Notes under the pieces: model-generated
Seen by the model: the letters and a program-made list of their open reading frames with translations, nothing else
Told to the model about the DNA's origin: nothing
The model's database searches: none
Position numbers and translations under genes: made by a program
DNA from: Streptomyces iranensis
Lineage (GTDB): Bacteria; Actinomycetota; Actinomycetes; Streptomycetales; Streptomycetaceae
Assembly: GCF_017874715.1 (NCBI RefSeq)
Contig: NZ_JAGGLR010000002.1
Coordinates: forward strand, 434,001 to 498,000
Direction of reading: 5' to 3'
Length of the DNA stretch: 64,000 bases
Part shown: piece by piece, positions 34,092 to 43,887 of the stretch
How the letters are laid out: the number at the start of each line of letters is the position of its first letter
Position numbering within the stretch: the stretch's first letter is position 1

Positions 34092-37000
34092 TCAGCGCAC
34101 CGTCAGGCGCCGCAGGCGTGGCACCGCCGCATGCGCCGACCCGTCGACCTCGAGGCTGACGTAGCGGGCCGTCTCGGAGGCGGTCAGCCGACGCACGCGG
34201 CCCCGGCCGGTGAGGGTCCCGGCGTCCCGGTAGGTGATGCCGTCCGTGCTGAAGCCGACCTTCGCGCCCGGCGCCGTGCCCGCCGTCCACTCGGTCTCCA
34301 CCAGGCGGACCGGGCGGGCCGCGCCGAGGTCCACGACCATGCGGCCGCGCGCGCCCGGCCTCCAGGCCGTGTGGGCGTCGCCGTCCACCGCCGCCGCGGG
34401 GTCGGACATGCCCTCCGGCAGCGGGCTCGTGGGGAAGACGGTCCTGCCGAGGGCCAGGTCGTCGTGCGGGTGGGCGGCCGCGCCGTCCAGGACGACGGTG
34501 ATCGTCCGGTCCGCGTCGACGACGGCGACGCTGCTGCGCCCCTGGGCCCGGACGCGCAGGGCGCAGGAGGCCCCGGACAGGCGCACGGTCGCGCCGTCGA
34601 CGACCTGGACCCGCAGGCCCGACGGCAGGCCTCGGCTGGTGAGGGGGGTGAGCGTGAAGCGCGGGGCCAGCACGACCGCCGTGGCGGCGGGCAGCGCGGC
34701 CTCGAAGGACGTGCCGTCGGCGGTCAGCCGCTGCGTGCCCTCGAAGACCACCGTGTCCGTGCCCGTGCGCGGAATCGTGATCCGCGTCCTGACGGACTCG
34801 CCGGAGAGGTTGAACAGGGTCAGGTGTCCGTCCGTCAGCGTCGTGCGCACCTCGGTGGCCTCCGCCGTGGGCGCGGTCCTCCGGGCGATCGCGCGCAGCT
34901 CTCCGGCCGACGTGCCGGGGAAGCCCTCGACCAGGAGAGGTGCCGCCGGGCCGTCGCCGAGGACGATCTTGTCGTCGTAGACGCCGATCGGGTTCCGGCC
35001 GTCACGCACCACCAGCCCGGCGCGTCCATCGACGTCGAGCCAGCCGCCGCGGCTGCTCACCGCCGGCCTCGGCCCGGTCGCCAGGTCCCGCCAGTCCCGG
35101 CCGTCCGTGGACCCCTGGACGCGGTAGGCGCGGCCGGCCGCCGACTCCCAGCGCAGGGTGACCCGGTCGATCCGGCGCTCGGCGCCGAGGTCGACGGCCA
35201 GCCAGCTGTCGGCGCGCGGACGGTCGGCCTTCGACACCGCCCAGCGGGTGGCCGAGTCGCCGTCGACCGCGAGCGGCGCGCCCTTCCCGGCGTCGGCCGA
35301 CGAGGCGGTGGCGGACCCGCCGCGCGCGAGGTCCGCGCCCTGGGCGCCGTCGCGCGCCTCGAAGGCGTACAGGGAGTATCCGTAGGCCGGGTCGGGCCGC
35401 ACGCCGAGCATGCGGACGTGGCGCACCGTCGTGGGTGTGAAGCCGAGGTCGTCGACCCGTCCGGCGGGCGTCTCGGCGGAGGTGTCGCGGGCGCGGACGG
35501 TCGCCTCGCCCTCCTCGAAGTGGTAGGTGCGCGCGCCGTCGAGCCCCGGCATGCCGGGCATCGTCAGGTTGTGCACCTCGAGGTGGCCCTCCGCGTCGGC
35601 GGTACCGCCGCTCGCGTAGACGATCGAGCCCGTCGGGAGCGTCGCGAACCCGGCCCAGCCGCCGTCGAGGCGCAGGAGCGTCGCGCTGCCGTCGAAGCCG
35701 TCGCGCGGGGACTCGTACACGCGCACGGTACGGCCCTGGACCTTCGCGGCGGTTGTGGGCAGGAACATCGGAGTCGCGCCGCTGAGCCGGAACAGCCAGT
35801 CGTCGTGGTCCGGCTGCCAGGCGAACTTCACGAACCCGGGCTTCGTCACGGCACCGGCCCACGCGGTTCGCGACTGGTGCGACACCAGTCCGGGGCCGGT
35901 CCCGAAGTCCGTGACACCGGAGGCCCGCGCGAACAGTTCGTCGCGCGACAGCGCCTTGACGGGCCGCCCGGACTCCGCCGCCCACACATGCAGCAGATAG
36001 CTGATCGCGATCTCGGCGCGTGCCTCCGGCTCGTACTTCGGCTCCCCCGAGAACTTCGCCATCCGGTGCTCGGGCGGGTACTGCTGGTACGCCTCCAGCC
36101 GTGCCGCCAGTTCCTGCTCCGCCCGCGCCGCGGCCCCGTCTCGCATCACCTGGGAGAGGAAGGCCAGCGGGATGACGTCCCGGCCGTAGAGGTGCTGGCG
36201 GTCGTCGACCATCGGCATCAGCGGTTCGCCCGCGTCGCTCATGACGCCCAGCAGTGTGCGCCACAGCGGCTGGGCGTTCGGCTGCCGCGCGAGGACCTGC
36301 GGGAGGGGGCGTCCGGCGGCCAGGAAGTGCGCTGCGTTGCGGCCGGAGGTGCGCCACAGCTCCTCCTGGTAGTGCGGGCCGAAGGAGCCGTGGTTCTCGA
36401 CGATGAAGGTGTCGTACAGGTTGCGGGCGGTGTTCTCGGAGACGGCGACGCCGTCCACGCGGGCGGGGTTGGCGAGGTCGGCGGGCGGCAGCCCCGCCTC
36501 GTTGCGCGACCAGATGCCGTACCACGTGGCCCAGTCGGCGGCGCGGTGGTCGTCGTGGGCCCACGCGAGCGCCGGTGCGAGGGTCTGCGCGTACAGGCCC
36601 ATCTCTTCCAGCTTGGTGTCGCCGACGTGTCCGCCGCTCAGGCCGTTCGGCGTCCAGTCGCCCGAGGCGGGGTCGTCGCCGCTGCCCAACGAGGTGGTGT
36701 AGGCGGCCTGTTCGCGGACGATGGTCTCGACGTCTCTCCGCGTCGCGGTGTCGAGGTCCTTCCACAGCAGCCGGGCGGCGAGGACGAAGTACGACTGGAA
36801 GGTGGTGTCGAAGAAGAGCGTGCGGCCCCACTCGTCGCCGCCGGTGAGCCGGTTCGACGCGGCGAAGTGACGGATGGTGGCGAGCGTGCGCCGCTCGAGG
36901 GTCTCCCGGTCGGTGCCCGCGCGCTCCGCGTCGTAGCTGCCGTGGGTGAGCAGGACCGCGTTGCCGAGGACCACGGCGAACCCGAAGTCCTTGGCCCGGT

Positions 37001-37223
37001 AGTGGCCCTGGGCCTCGTCCCACTGCGTCTCGGACCACCGGGTGTGGTCCAGGAGCACCCGCAGGTAGGTGGCCGCGACGGCGTCGGGCGGCGGGTCCGT
37101 GCGGCCCTGCGCCGCGTGGGCGCTCACGGCTCCGGTCAGCGGGGGCAGGGCGGCCAGTGCGCCCGTGAGACCGGCGAGGTGCAGGAAGCGGCGGCGGCCC
37201 AGGGGCAGGGATCGGTGCGACAC
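34092..37223 (-). CDS. Tat-exported large carbohydrate-active protein with discoidin domains
   Basis: 1043 residues from the GTG at 37223 (GAGGTG upstream). The N-terminus has a twin-arginine signal, LGRRRFLHLAGLTGALAALP, ending AHA. An alpha/alpha-toroid-like region (about 45-420, with FGFAVVLGNAVLLTHG and GGDEWGRTLFFDTTFQSYF) is followed by beta-sandwich domains like those of polysaccharide lyases (about 420-660). Discoidin/F5-8C modules lie at about 680-800 and at the C-terminus (about 930-1043). It should act on a polysaccharide outside the cell, either as a lyase or as a glycosidase; I cannot place the catalytic residues. A perfect GACAACGTTGTC palindrome sits 22 bases before the start. 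Confidence 0.75.
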   Translation of the reverse strand: MSHRSLPLGRRRFLHLAGLTGALAALPPLTGAVSAHAAQGRTDPPPDAVAATYLRVLLDHTRWSETQWDEAQGHYRAKDFGFAVVLGNAVLLTHGSYDAERAGTDRETLERRTLATIRHFAASNRLTGGDEWGRTLFFDTTFQSYFVLAARLLWKDLDTATRRDVETIVREQAAYTTSLGSGDDPASGDWTPNGLSGGHVGDTKLEEMGLYAQTLAPALAWAHDDHRAADWATWYGIWSRNEAGLPPADLANPARVDGVAVSENTARNLYDTFIVENHGSFGPHYQEELWRTSGRNAAHFLAAGRPLPQVLARQPNAQPLWRTLLGVMSDAGEPLMPMVDDRQHLYGRDVIPLAFLSQVMRDGAAARAEQELAARLEAYQQYPPEHRMAKFSGEPKYEPEARAEIAISYLLHVWAAESGRPVKALSRDELFARASGVTDFGTGPGLVSHQSRTAWAGAVTKPGFVKFAWQPDHDDWLFRLSGATPMFLPTTAAKVQGRTVRVYESPRDGFDGSATLLRLDGGWAGFATLPTGSIVYASGGTADAEGHLEVHNLTMPGMPGLDGARTYHFEEGEATVRARDTSAETPAGRVDDLGFTPTTVRHVRMLGVRPDPAYGYSLYAFEARDGAQGADLARGGSATASSADAGKGAPLAVDGDSATRWAVSKADRPRADSWLAVDLGAERRIDRVTLRWESAAGRAYRVQGSTDGRDWRDLATGPRPAVSSRGGWLDVDGRAGLVVRDGRNPIGVYDDKIVLGDGPAAPLLVEGFPGTSAGELRAIARRTAPTAEATEVRTTLTDGHLTLFNLSGESVRTRITIPRTGTDTVVFEGTQRLTADGTSFEAALPAATAVVLAPRFTLTPLTSRGLPSGLRVQVVDGATVRLSGASCALRVRAQGRSSVAVVDADRTITVVLDGAAAHPHDDLALGRTVFPTSPLPEGMSDPAAAVDGDAHTAWRPGARGRMVVDLGAARPVRLVETEWTAGTAPGAKVGFSTDGITYRDAGTLTGRGRVRRLTASETARYVSLEVDGSAHAAVPRLRRLTVR

Positions 37224-37244
37224 GGAACGACACCTCGAAGGCTG

Positions 37245-37256
37245 GACAACGTTGTC
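37245..37256. promoter_or_regulatory. Perfect 12-bp palindrome of the LacI-operator type
   Basis: GACAACGTTGTC is fully palindromic and lies 22 bases upstream of the exported sugar-active gene. LacI-family sugar repressors in actinomycetes bind sites with a central CG and this general form. No LacI gene is in the window, so the regulator would act from elsewhere. Confidence 0.5.
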
Positions 37257-37389
37257 AGAGCGTGTCGCACATTCTTCGGCGGTCCTGGTCCGCGCGTCAA
37301 CGGGTGTGACCACACAGGCGTCAAAACGCCACCGGCAGCGCGTCGGGGGCCTCGCACATCTCGGCCGCGGGCCCGGCTCCGGACCAGCG

Positions 37390-38538
37390 CTAGACGTTGT
37401 TCCGGAGCGCGTCGTAGATGGCCGTGACATAGGCGCCGCTTCGGTCGGAGCCGATGATGCCGGGGGCCATCCTGTTCATCATGTAGGAGATCGTCATGCG
37501 CCGATCGAGGTCCATGATGATCATTGACCCGCCCCAGCCTCCCCAGAAGCAGATCTTTCCGTCGGGGATCCAGGCGATGGTGTCCTTCTTGGGCAGCGCA
37601 TAGCCGACACCCCAGCGCAGCGGGATGCCAAGGACCAGGTCCACACCGTCGGCCTGCTCGTCGAAGATGAGATCGATCGTGTCCGGGCCGAGCAGCCGGA
37701 TGCCGCCGACCTCACCACCGCGGGCGATCGCGGACAGCATACGTGCGACGGAGCGAGCGTTGCCGTGTCCATTGATCGCGCCCATGTCCGCGCGGCGCCA
37801 GTCCGGTGTGTTGGCGTCGTTCGCCTCCATGAACGGTCCGGTCGCGGCCCTGACGCCCGGGTTGTCCGCTCCCAGGGTGTCGGCGTCGATCCGGATGGGG
37901 GGCGGCGGTGTCACGTTCGCGATCCGGCCCCAGTCCTCCTCGGCGGCACCGATCTGGAAGTCGGCGCCCAGCGGGCCGGCGATCTCCTCGGCGACGAACC
38001 GCTTCAGGGGCTTTCCGCTCACGCGGCGGATGACCTCGCCGAGCAAGTGACCGAAGTTCGTCAAGTGGTAGCCCGAGGCCGTTCCCGGCTCCCACCACGG
38101 AGCCTGAGCGGCCAGCCGGGCGGTGGACTTCTGCCAGTCGTAGAGGTCCTCGAGCACGGCGGGCTGGTCGAGACCCGCGACCCCGGAGGTGTGCGAAAGA
38201 AGGTGGCGGATCTCGACGCCCTGTTTGCCGTTGGCGGCGAACTCGGGCCAGTACTCGGCCACCGGTGCGTGGATGTCGAGTTGGCCGCGGTCGACGAGCA
38301 TGAGCGCTGCCAGGCTGGTGACGGCCTTCGTGGTCGACCACACATTGGTGATGGTGTGTTCGTCCCACGCCACGGTGCGAGCCGGGTCGCGGAAGCCGCC
38401 CCACAGGTCGACGGCGACGTCGCCGTCGATGTCGAGGACCAGGGACGCGCCCAGTTCCTCGCCGGAGGCCACGTTCTCTTCGAACTTGGCGCGGACGGTG
38501 TCGAATCGGGCGTCGTGCCTTCCCGCTATGTTGCTCAT
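37390..38538 (-). CDS. Serine beta-lactamase-fold hydrolase/esterase (EstB-like)
   Basis: 382 residues from the ATG at 38538. The nucleophile motif is WSTTKAV (S-x-x-K) near residue 69, with a Tyr motif in GYHLTNFGHLLG and HTSGVAG. No signal peptide is seen, so it is cytoplasmic. That argues for an esterase or transacylase of the EstB/LovD type and against a true periplasmic class C beta-lactamase. It is transcribed in the same direction as the exported protein, 166 bases upstream of it. Confidence 0.82.
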   Translation of the reverse strand: MSNIAGRHDARFDTVRAKFEENVASGEELGASLVLDIDGDVAVDLWGGFRDPARTVAWDEHTITNVWSTTKAVTSLAALMLVDRGQLDIHAPVAEYWPEFAANGKQGVEIRHLLSHTSGVAGLDQPAVLEDLYDWQKSTARLAAQAPWWEPGTASGYHLTNFGHLLGEVIRRVSGKPLKRFVAEEIAGPLGADFQIGAAEEDWGRIANVTPPPPIRIDADTLGADNPGVRAATGPFMEANDANTPDWRRADMGAINGHGNARSVARMLSAIARGGEVGGIRLLGPDTIDLIFDEQADGVDLVLGIPLRWGVGYALPKKDTIAWIPDGKICFWGGWGGSMIIMDLDRRMTISYMMNRMAPGIIGSDRSGAYVTAIYDALRNNV

Positions 38539-38601
38539 GGCGGCTCACGCTAACACCTGACGCCACGTCAAGGAGCTGGACAAAAGCGGGCGGCACCCGG
38601 A

Positions 38602-39465
38602 TTAAATGAGTCGGGTGGATCGCTCGCCGCCGATCGACAGCCGGAGGCGGCTCAGGCGGTCCATGGTCTTCGTGCCTTGCACGGGTTGAAGCAGGAGCAG
38701 CCGTTGCCGGGACAGCGGGCTGGCGAGGATGACGCAGTCCAGATCAAGGCGCCCCACCTGCTCGTTGAACACGGACTTCGTCGAGCAGTGCAGCGTCGAC
38801 ACCCGGTGCTGGTCCCACATCCCGGCGAACTCCGCACTGGCTTCGCACAGATCGGAGACCAGTGTCGCGGCGGCGGGATCGTGGCCGCGCTGGGTGACCG
38901 TGGCCCTGAGGTCGGCCACGTACAACAGGCTGGTCGCCTCTTCCTCCTGCGGCGACGCCGAGCGCAGTACGGAACGCCAGTGCGCGGAGGTGAACCAGTG
39001 CCAGGTCAGGTTCTTCTCATGGCCGGGCCGGTCGGCGAAGGTGCCGAACAGGGCGACGTTCAGAGGGTTCTGTGCCAGGACGTTGGAGAGGTCGTCGGAG
39101 ATGAGCGCGGGTGTCGTGGCCGCCACCGCGTCGAGTGTGTACGACAGTCCCGGGTCGAGGTAGTCCGGGGGCTCGGCCGTCGTCGGCGGCGCGTGCCCGG
39201 CCAGCAGGTACAGATGATGCCGTTCGTCGGGTGTCAGTCGCAGGGCGGTCGCGAGGCTCGCGAGTATCGCGACCGACGGCTGGGGGCCACGTGCCTGCTC
39301 GAGGCTTTCGTAGTAGGCCGTGGACATGTTGGCCATCGCCGCCACCTCGTCGCGGCGCAGCCCGGGAGTCCTGCGCCGGGTGCCGGGGGCGAGGCCGAGA
39401 TCCGCCGGGCGCAGGGCCGCCCGGCGACGGCGGAGGAAGTCCCCCAATTGGATCCGGTCCGTCAT
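38602..39465 (-). CDS. XRE-family regulator with MmyB-like ligand domain
   Basis: 287 residues from the ATG at 39465, giving the usual RIQLGDFLRRRRAALRPADLGL start; the frame stays open upstream. The helix-turn-helix has GLRRDEVAAMANMSTAYYESLEQARGP, and the C-terminal MmyB-type domain has WHWFTSAHWRSVL and FAGMWDQHRV. Such regulators usually control a divergent neighbouring enzyme, here the alpha/beta hydrolase. It is also an intact relative of the broken fragment at 31130-31489. Confidence 0.87.
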   Translation of the reverse strand: MTDRIQLGDFLRRRRAALRPADLGLAPGTRRRTPGLRRDEVAAMANMSTAYYESLEQARGPQPSVAILASLATALRLTPDERHHLYLLAGHAPPTTAEPPDYLDPGLSYTLDAVAATTPALISDDLSNVLAQNPLNVALFGTFADRPGHEKNLTWHWFTSAHWRSVLRSASPQEEEATSLLYVADLRATVTQRGHDPAAATLVSDLCEASAEFAGMWDQHRVSTLHCSTKSVFNEQVGRLDLDCVILASPLSRQRLLLLQPVQGTKTMDRLSRLRLSIGGERSTRLI

Positions 39466-39724
39466 CTGGGTCCCCGGGGTGGGCCTCCAGCCCGGGTCCG
39501 CACTGGCGACCGGACCGTGGGCCGCGTCGAGAGGGCTCTTCATGAGGTGCATCGTCGCATCGGGTCCGTGCCCTGTGCACATGGGCTGATCGGCGCCGCG
39601 AGCGCCGCCCGTTTTATCCACTGGTCGTCAGTACGTGGCTGAGCTGTTTGCCCGTCTCCCGCGCATGTCTATGGTCCTGCTGTCCCAGTTGGTTGATGAG
39701 ATGCAGGATGAAACGAGGAAAAGC

Positions 39725-40642
39725 GTGGAAGCCACGACCCCTGTCGTTCTTGTTCACGGTTTCTGGCATGGCAGCTGGTGCTGGAGCCTGGTCGGCGAGC
39801 AACTCGCGAGCCGTGGTGTCGCCTCGGTCGCCGTGGACCTCGACGGACACGGTCTGAAGAGTCGCTCACCCCGGTCGCGATGGGGGCGTCCGTTCGATGC
39901 CGAGGCGTTCGCCGTGGAGCCCTCGCCGGTGGCCGGGATCACGGCGTCCTCCGCGGCCGCGAGCCTGGTCGAGCAGGTGCGGCGGATCGGAAGCGGCCGG
40001 CCGTGTCTGGTCGTGGCGCACAGCATGGGCGGCACCGTGGCGACCGCCGCGGCTGAACAGGCGCCGGAACTGTTCGCCGAACTCATGTACGTGACGGCGT
40101 TCGCCCCGGTCAGTGGGGCGCCGACGGCGCAGTACCTCCGCATGCCGGAGAACGCGGGAGAAATGGTGGCGAGCGGGCTCTCGGCGGACCCGGCGTCGGT
40201 CGGTGCGCTGCGCTACGACACGGGCGACAGCGATCGCCGGGCCGTCATCCGCGAGACGTTCTACAACGACGTCACCGACGAGGTGACCGCCGAGGCGGCG
40301 ATCTCGCTGCTGACCACGGACGCACCTGCCGGCGTCCCCTCCGAACCGATCACGGTGACCGCCGAACGGTACGGTTCGATCCCGCACAGCTACGTCGTCT
40401 GCACCAGGGACAACGCCATACGGCCCACGTTGCAGCGCCTCATGATCCGGGAAATCGACGCCATCTCCGCCCAGCCGACGACGGTTGTGGAAATGGATTC
40501 CTCGCACTCACCGTTCCTCTCGCGGCCGACCGCCCTCGCGGATGTCATTCACGTGGCGCACCGGGCGATACACCGGCATGACCGGTCGCGGACGGCCGGG
40601 GCCCGACCCGGTCCGGGCAGCCATGAACGCACCGCCTCGTAA
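39725..40642 (+). CDS. Alpha/beta hydrolase
   Basis: 305 residues from the GTG at 39725, chosen for the GAGGAA site just upstream and because the fold then begins directly with PVVLVHGFWHGSWCW. A GTG at 39635 is in frame too. The nucleophile elbow is VVAHSMGGT, and the late His lies in MDSSHSPFLS. It resembles HNL/esterase-type hydrolases acting on small esters. It is divergent from the MmyB-like regulator, a common pairing in Streptomyces. Confidence 0.83.
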   Translation: MEATTPVVLVHGFWHGSWCWSLVGEQLASRGVASVAVDLDGHGLKSRSPRSRWGRPFDAEAFAVEPSPVAGITASSAAASLVEQVRRIGSGRPCLVVAHSMGGTVATAAAEQAPELFAELMYVTAFAPVSGAPTAQYLRMPENAGEMVASGLSADPASVGALRYDTGDSDRRAVIRETFYNDVTDEVTAEAAISLLTTDAPAGVPSEPITVTAERYGSIPHSYVVCTRDNAIRPTLQRLMIREIDAISAQPTTVVEMDSSHSPFLSRPTALADVIHVAHRAIHRHDRSRTAGARPGPGSHERTAS

Positions 40643-40752
40643 ACCCACAGAATTCCCACAGAAACGCTCTCTAGCCTCCCGGGTCACAAGCGACCGACTC
40701 ACCGGTGTCCTACCCACGTCACAGGTGCGTTCAAAGAGGGGACCCTTCCGCC

Positions 40753-42075
40753 ATGCTGACCGAGAGGACACGGGCCTCCGCCTCCCACAAGAGCCTGGTG
40801 CTGCGTCTGTTGCGCGAACACGGCCCGCTGACGCGGGGAGAGCTGGGGAGTCTGTGCGGCCTGTCCCGCACCGTGCTCCATGACGCCGTCGGAGCGCTCA
40901 TGGACAACGGCACCGTCCTCGCCTCGATACCGGAAGCGGCCCGGCGCAAGCGGGGCCGCCCGGCCGAGGTGCTGACCCTGAACCCCGGAACCGGCCTGCT
41001 GCTCGGCATCGAGTTCGCGCGGCGGGCGGTGCGGGTGGCCACGATGGACGCGTCACGCGAGATCGTCGGCGCCGTGGGGGAGGCACACGGCCCCGACACC
41101 CCGTGGCAGGCCCGCGTCGACATCGCATGGCGGCTGGCGGACACCCTGACGAGCGGGACGCTGCGATCCTGCGCGCCGAACGGGGTCGGCGTCGGGGTGG
41201 TCGGACCGGTCGGCCCGCCGGATCACGGCCCCATGCGGGCATCCCGGCACAACGCGGTTTCGGAGCTGGTCCGCGAGCGCTTCGGCGCACGGGTGCTGAT
41301 CGACAACAACACCCGGTTGGCGGCACTGGCCGAGACGATCTGGGGCGCGGCCGCCGGTGAACAGGACGTGCTGTACCTGCGGTTGTCGCATGGCGTCGGC
41401 GGCGGACTCATGGTGGCCGGCGCACTCCACCGCGGCGCTCACGGCCGCTCCGGAGAGTTCGGCCACATCACCGTGGAACCGGACGGCGCGCCCTGCGAGT
41501 GCGGTGGTACCGGATGCCTGGAGACGGTGGCCTCGATCGGGGCCGTACTCGACGCCTACCGCGCCGCCGGAGGTACCGCGGCGGACGTGCCGGAGCTGGT
41601 GGCCGCGGTCAGGTCGGGCGACCGCAAGGCACATGCGGTCCTGGAGCGGGCCGGCGCTCACATCGGCAGAGTGCTGGACGCCGTGAGCCACGCCGTGGGT
41701 CCGGGCGTGATCGTCGTAGGCGGTGAGCTGGTCGACGCCGGTCCGGCCCTGATGCGGTCGATCGAACGCACGCTGAACACGGGCGTGCTGCGCGGCTCGG
41801 ATGGGCGGCCGACAGTGCGTCCGGCCGGACTCGGTGACTCCGCCGCCGCGCTCGGCGCCATCGTCCGCATGGCGCCCTGGCCCCCCGGAGACATCACACT
41901 GTGCGGCGGCAGCCGTGCGAAGCGCGAAAAGCGTAGAAATTACGCGGTTGACCGGTTGGCGGTTTCATCGTCTGAGCACGAGAGAGGGCAAGAGCACGTG
42001 CCCCAGCGCGGACACCGGTACGGGGAGGCACGTACCGCGGTGCGCCGGCGGTTCGGCACTCCCGAGCGGCTGTAG
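40753..42075 (+). CDS. ROK-family transcriptional repressor
   Basis: 440 residues from the ATG at 40753. The N-terminal winged helix (about 10-65) has GPLTRGELGSLCGLSRTVLHDAVGALM. The ROK sugar-kinase-like domain has LGIEFARRAVRVA, GHITVEPDGAPCECGGTGCLE (zinc-binding cysteines) and VIVVGGELV. The last 60 residues (rich in Arg and Glu) extend beyond the normal fold. It probably senses a sugar or sugar phosphate; no linked sugar operon is adjacent. The GAGGGG before the start is a little far (13 bases). Confidence 0.83.
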   Translation: MLTERTRASASHKSLVLRLLREHGPLTRGELGSLCGLSRTVLHDAVGALMDNGTVLASIPEAARRKRGRPAEVLTLNPGTGLLLGIEFARRAVRVATMDASREIVGAVGEAHGPDTPWQARVDIAWRLADTLTSGTLRSCAPNGVGVGVVGPVGPPDHGPMRASRHNAVSELVRERFGARVLIDNNTRLAALAETIWGAAAGEQDVLYLRLSHGVGGGLMVAGALHRGAHGRSGEFGHITVEPDGAPCECGGTGCLETVASIGAVLDAYRAAGGTAADVPELVAAVRSGDRKAHAVLERAGAHIGRVLDAVSHAVGPGVIVVGGELVDAGPALMRSIERTLNTGVLRGSDGRPTVRPAGLGDSAAALGAIVRMAPWPPGDITLCGGSRAKREKRRNYAVDRLAVSSSEHERGQEHVPQRGHRYGEARTAVRRRFGTPERL

Positions 42076-42169
42076 GAGGCGGCCCTGAGCGCGGGCACGC
42101 CGGACGCGCACCTGCCGCCCGGCCCTCCCCCGCACCTCCATGACCGTTGACCCCGAAGGTGGGTGACCA

Positions 42170-43849
42170 TTGTCCGCTGTCAGATGCGGCACCTGCGGTG
42201 AACCGCTGTCCAGACCCCCACAGTCCGGCAGGCCCCTTCCCCGGGCACGCTACTGTTCCAACGCCTGCCGACAGCGCGCTTATCGGTCACGGCAGAAGGC
42301 GGGCGGCACGGACACCGCGCCGGGCGGTGGACCGCCGACCCAGCTGAGCAGCCTCGTGGGCCGCACCGACGAGCTGGTCGAGCTGGCCCGGCTGCTGCGC
42401 CAGGTACGGCTGCTGACCGTGACCGGCCCCGCCGGGGCCGGCAAGAGCCGGCTGGCGCTGGAACTGGTCGGTCAGGAGGTCCGCGGCAAACGCCCCGTCG
42501 TGTCCATGGTGCGGCTCGGCCCCCGCACCGAGCCCGACGAGATCCGGCGGCAGGTGTTGGCCGCGCTCGGCGAGACGCCCGGCGCCACGCCACCCTCCGT
42601 CGCCGCCTCTGCCGCCGCCCCCGACCGCCCCGAGAACACCGGCCGGGACCATCTCCTCCTGCTCGACGACTGCGAACACGTGCTGGAGGTCTGCGGGAGG
42701 CTGCTGACCGAGTTGCTGCCGGACCGGCCGCGGCTGCGTGTGCTGGCCACCAGCCGCGAGCCGCTCCAACTGCCAGGTGAGACCGTCTTCTCGGTGGCCG
42801 GCCTGGCCCTGCCCGATGCCGGGTCCGACACTGTGCTCAACGCGTGCCTGCGCTCCGACGCGGTCACGCTCTTCGTGGACCGGGCCCGCGCCGTCATGCC
42901 CGGCTTCCGGCTCACCCACGACAACGCGGTACACGTGGGCGAGATCTGCGCCCGGCTGGACGGGCTGCCGCTCCCCATCGAGATGGCCGCCCGGCTGATC
43001 CGGGTCTTCCCGCCGGCCGAGATCGTGACCCGGCTCGAGGACCGGCTCGCCCTGCTGACCAACGGCTGGCGGCTCGCGGACGACCGGCACCAGAGCCTGC
43101 GCGCCTCCCTGGAGTGGGGCTACGCCCTGCTGAGCCCGGAGGAACAGGCGCTGCTGCGCAGGCTGTCGGTGCTGGCCGGCGACTTCGGACCGGACGCCGC
43201 CGCGGCGGTCGCCTCCGACCTACCCGGTCCGGCCGCCGCGATACCGCGGCTCCTCATCAGCCTGGAGGCCAAGTCCGTCATCACCGCACTGGCCGACACC
43301 GGCGGTCCCACCCGGTTCAGGCTCCTGGAGTCGATGCGCTGCTTCGGGCACGACAGGCTCATCGCCGAGGGCGAGGAAACCGGGACGTATGAACGGCTGG
43401 TCAGCTGGCTGGCCGCGATGTGCCTGCCGCTGCACGGTGAGGCCGTGGTCCCCTCCGCCACGCTGGAACGGCTGGCGAAGGAGCGTACCAACCTGACCCA
43501 TGCCCTGCACCGGCTGCAGTCCGGTACGGACGAACGCCAGTTGCTGTTGGCCAGTGCGCTCGCCGCGGTCGAGACGGCCGACGGACGGGTCACCGGCACC
43601 GCCGGCCTGGTGGCATACGCCCTCAACCGCACCGCGCCGGACTCGGTCTACCGCACTGTCGCCCTGGCGGCGGCGGCCGCGCTGGCGGCAGGGGACGCCG
43701 ACGGCGACTCCGCGTTCCGCTACGCCGACGAGGCGGTGGAGTTGGAGCACGGCCGGGACCACCCGGAACTGCTCGCCCGGCTGCTTCTGCTGCGCGGCAT
43801 CATCCAGCATCTGCGGAACGGGCGAACGCTGCCTGCCGTCAGGCCATGA
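42170..43849 (+). CDS. Zinc-ribbon STAND ATPase (NB-ARC-like), without C-terminal HTH
   Basis: 559 residues from a TTG at 42170, supported by GAAGGTGGG upstream. A small zinc-ribbon lies at residues 6-41 (CGTCG ... YCSNACRQRAYR). The ATPase has a Walker A motif TGPAGAGKSRLAL, a Walker B motif LLLLDDCEHVLE and sensor LATSREPLQLPGE, followed by a winged-helix/arm region (LSPEEQALLRRLSVLAGDF). Relatives are usually longer and end in TPRs or a LuxR helix-turn-helix; this one stops soon after helical repeats begin. The basic zinc ribbon at the N-terminus may do the nucleic-acid binding. It may also be a C-terminally shortened regulator. Confidence 0.72.
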   Translation: MSAVRCGTCGEPLSRPPQSGRPLPRARYCSNACRQRAYRSRQKAGGTDTAPGGGPPTQLSSLVGRTDELVELARLLRQVRLLTVTGPAGAGKSRLALELVGQEVRGKRPVVSMVRLGPRTEPDEIRRQVLAALGETPGATPPSVAASAAAPDRPENTGRDHLLLLDDCEHVLEVCGRLLTELLPDRPRLRVLATSREPLQLPGETVFSVAGLALPDAGSDTVLNACLRSDAVTLFVDRARAVMPGFRLTHDNAVHVGEICARLDGLPLPIEMAARLIRVFPPAEIVTRLEDRLALLTNGWRLADDRHQSLRASLEWGYALLSPEEQALLRRLSVLAGDFGPDAAAAVASDLPGPAAAIPRLLISLEAKSVITALADTGGPTRFRLLESMRCFGHDRLIAEGEETGTYERLVSWLAAMCLPLHGEAVVPSATLERLAKERTNLTHALHRLQSGTDERQLLLASALAAVETADGRVTGTAGLVAYALNRTAPDSVYRTVALAAAAALAAGDADGDSAFRYADEAVELEHGRDHPELLARLLLLRGIIQHLRNGRTLPAVRP

Positions 43850-43887
43850 CCAGCCCGTGCCCGGCACCGTCACCGCCGTCACCGCCG

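Noticed and set aside
34047..37427. Very long open frame on the plus strand opposite the Tat-exported protein (over 1100 codons)
   Set aside because: It is an antisense shadow of a high-GC gene: composition is dominated by Arg/Gly/Val/Ala without any domain. The minus strand encodes a signal peptide, domains and a natural start.
37390..38538. Beta-lactam resistance gene
   Set aside because: No export signal, and the motifs fit EstB/LovD-like esterases better than class C beta-lactamases.
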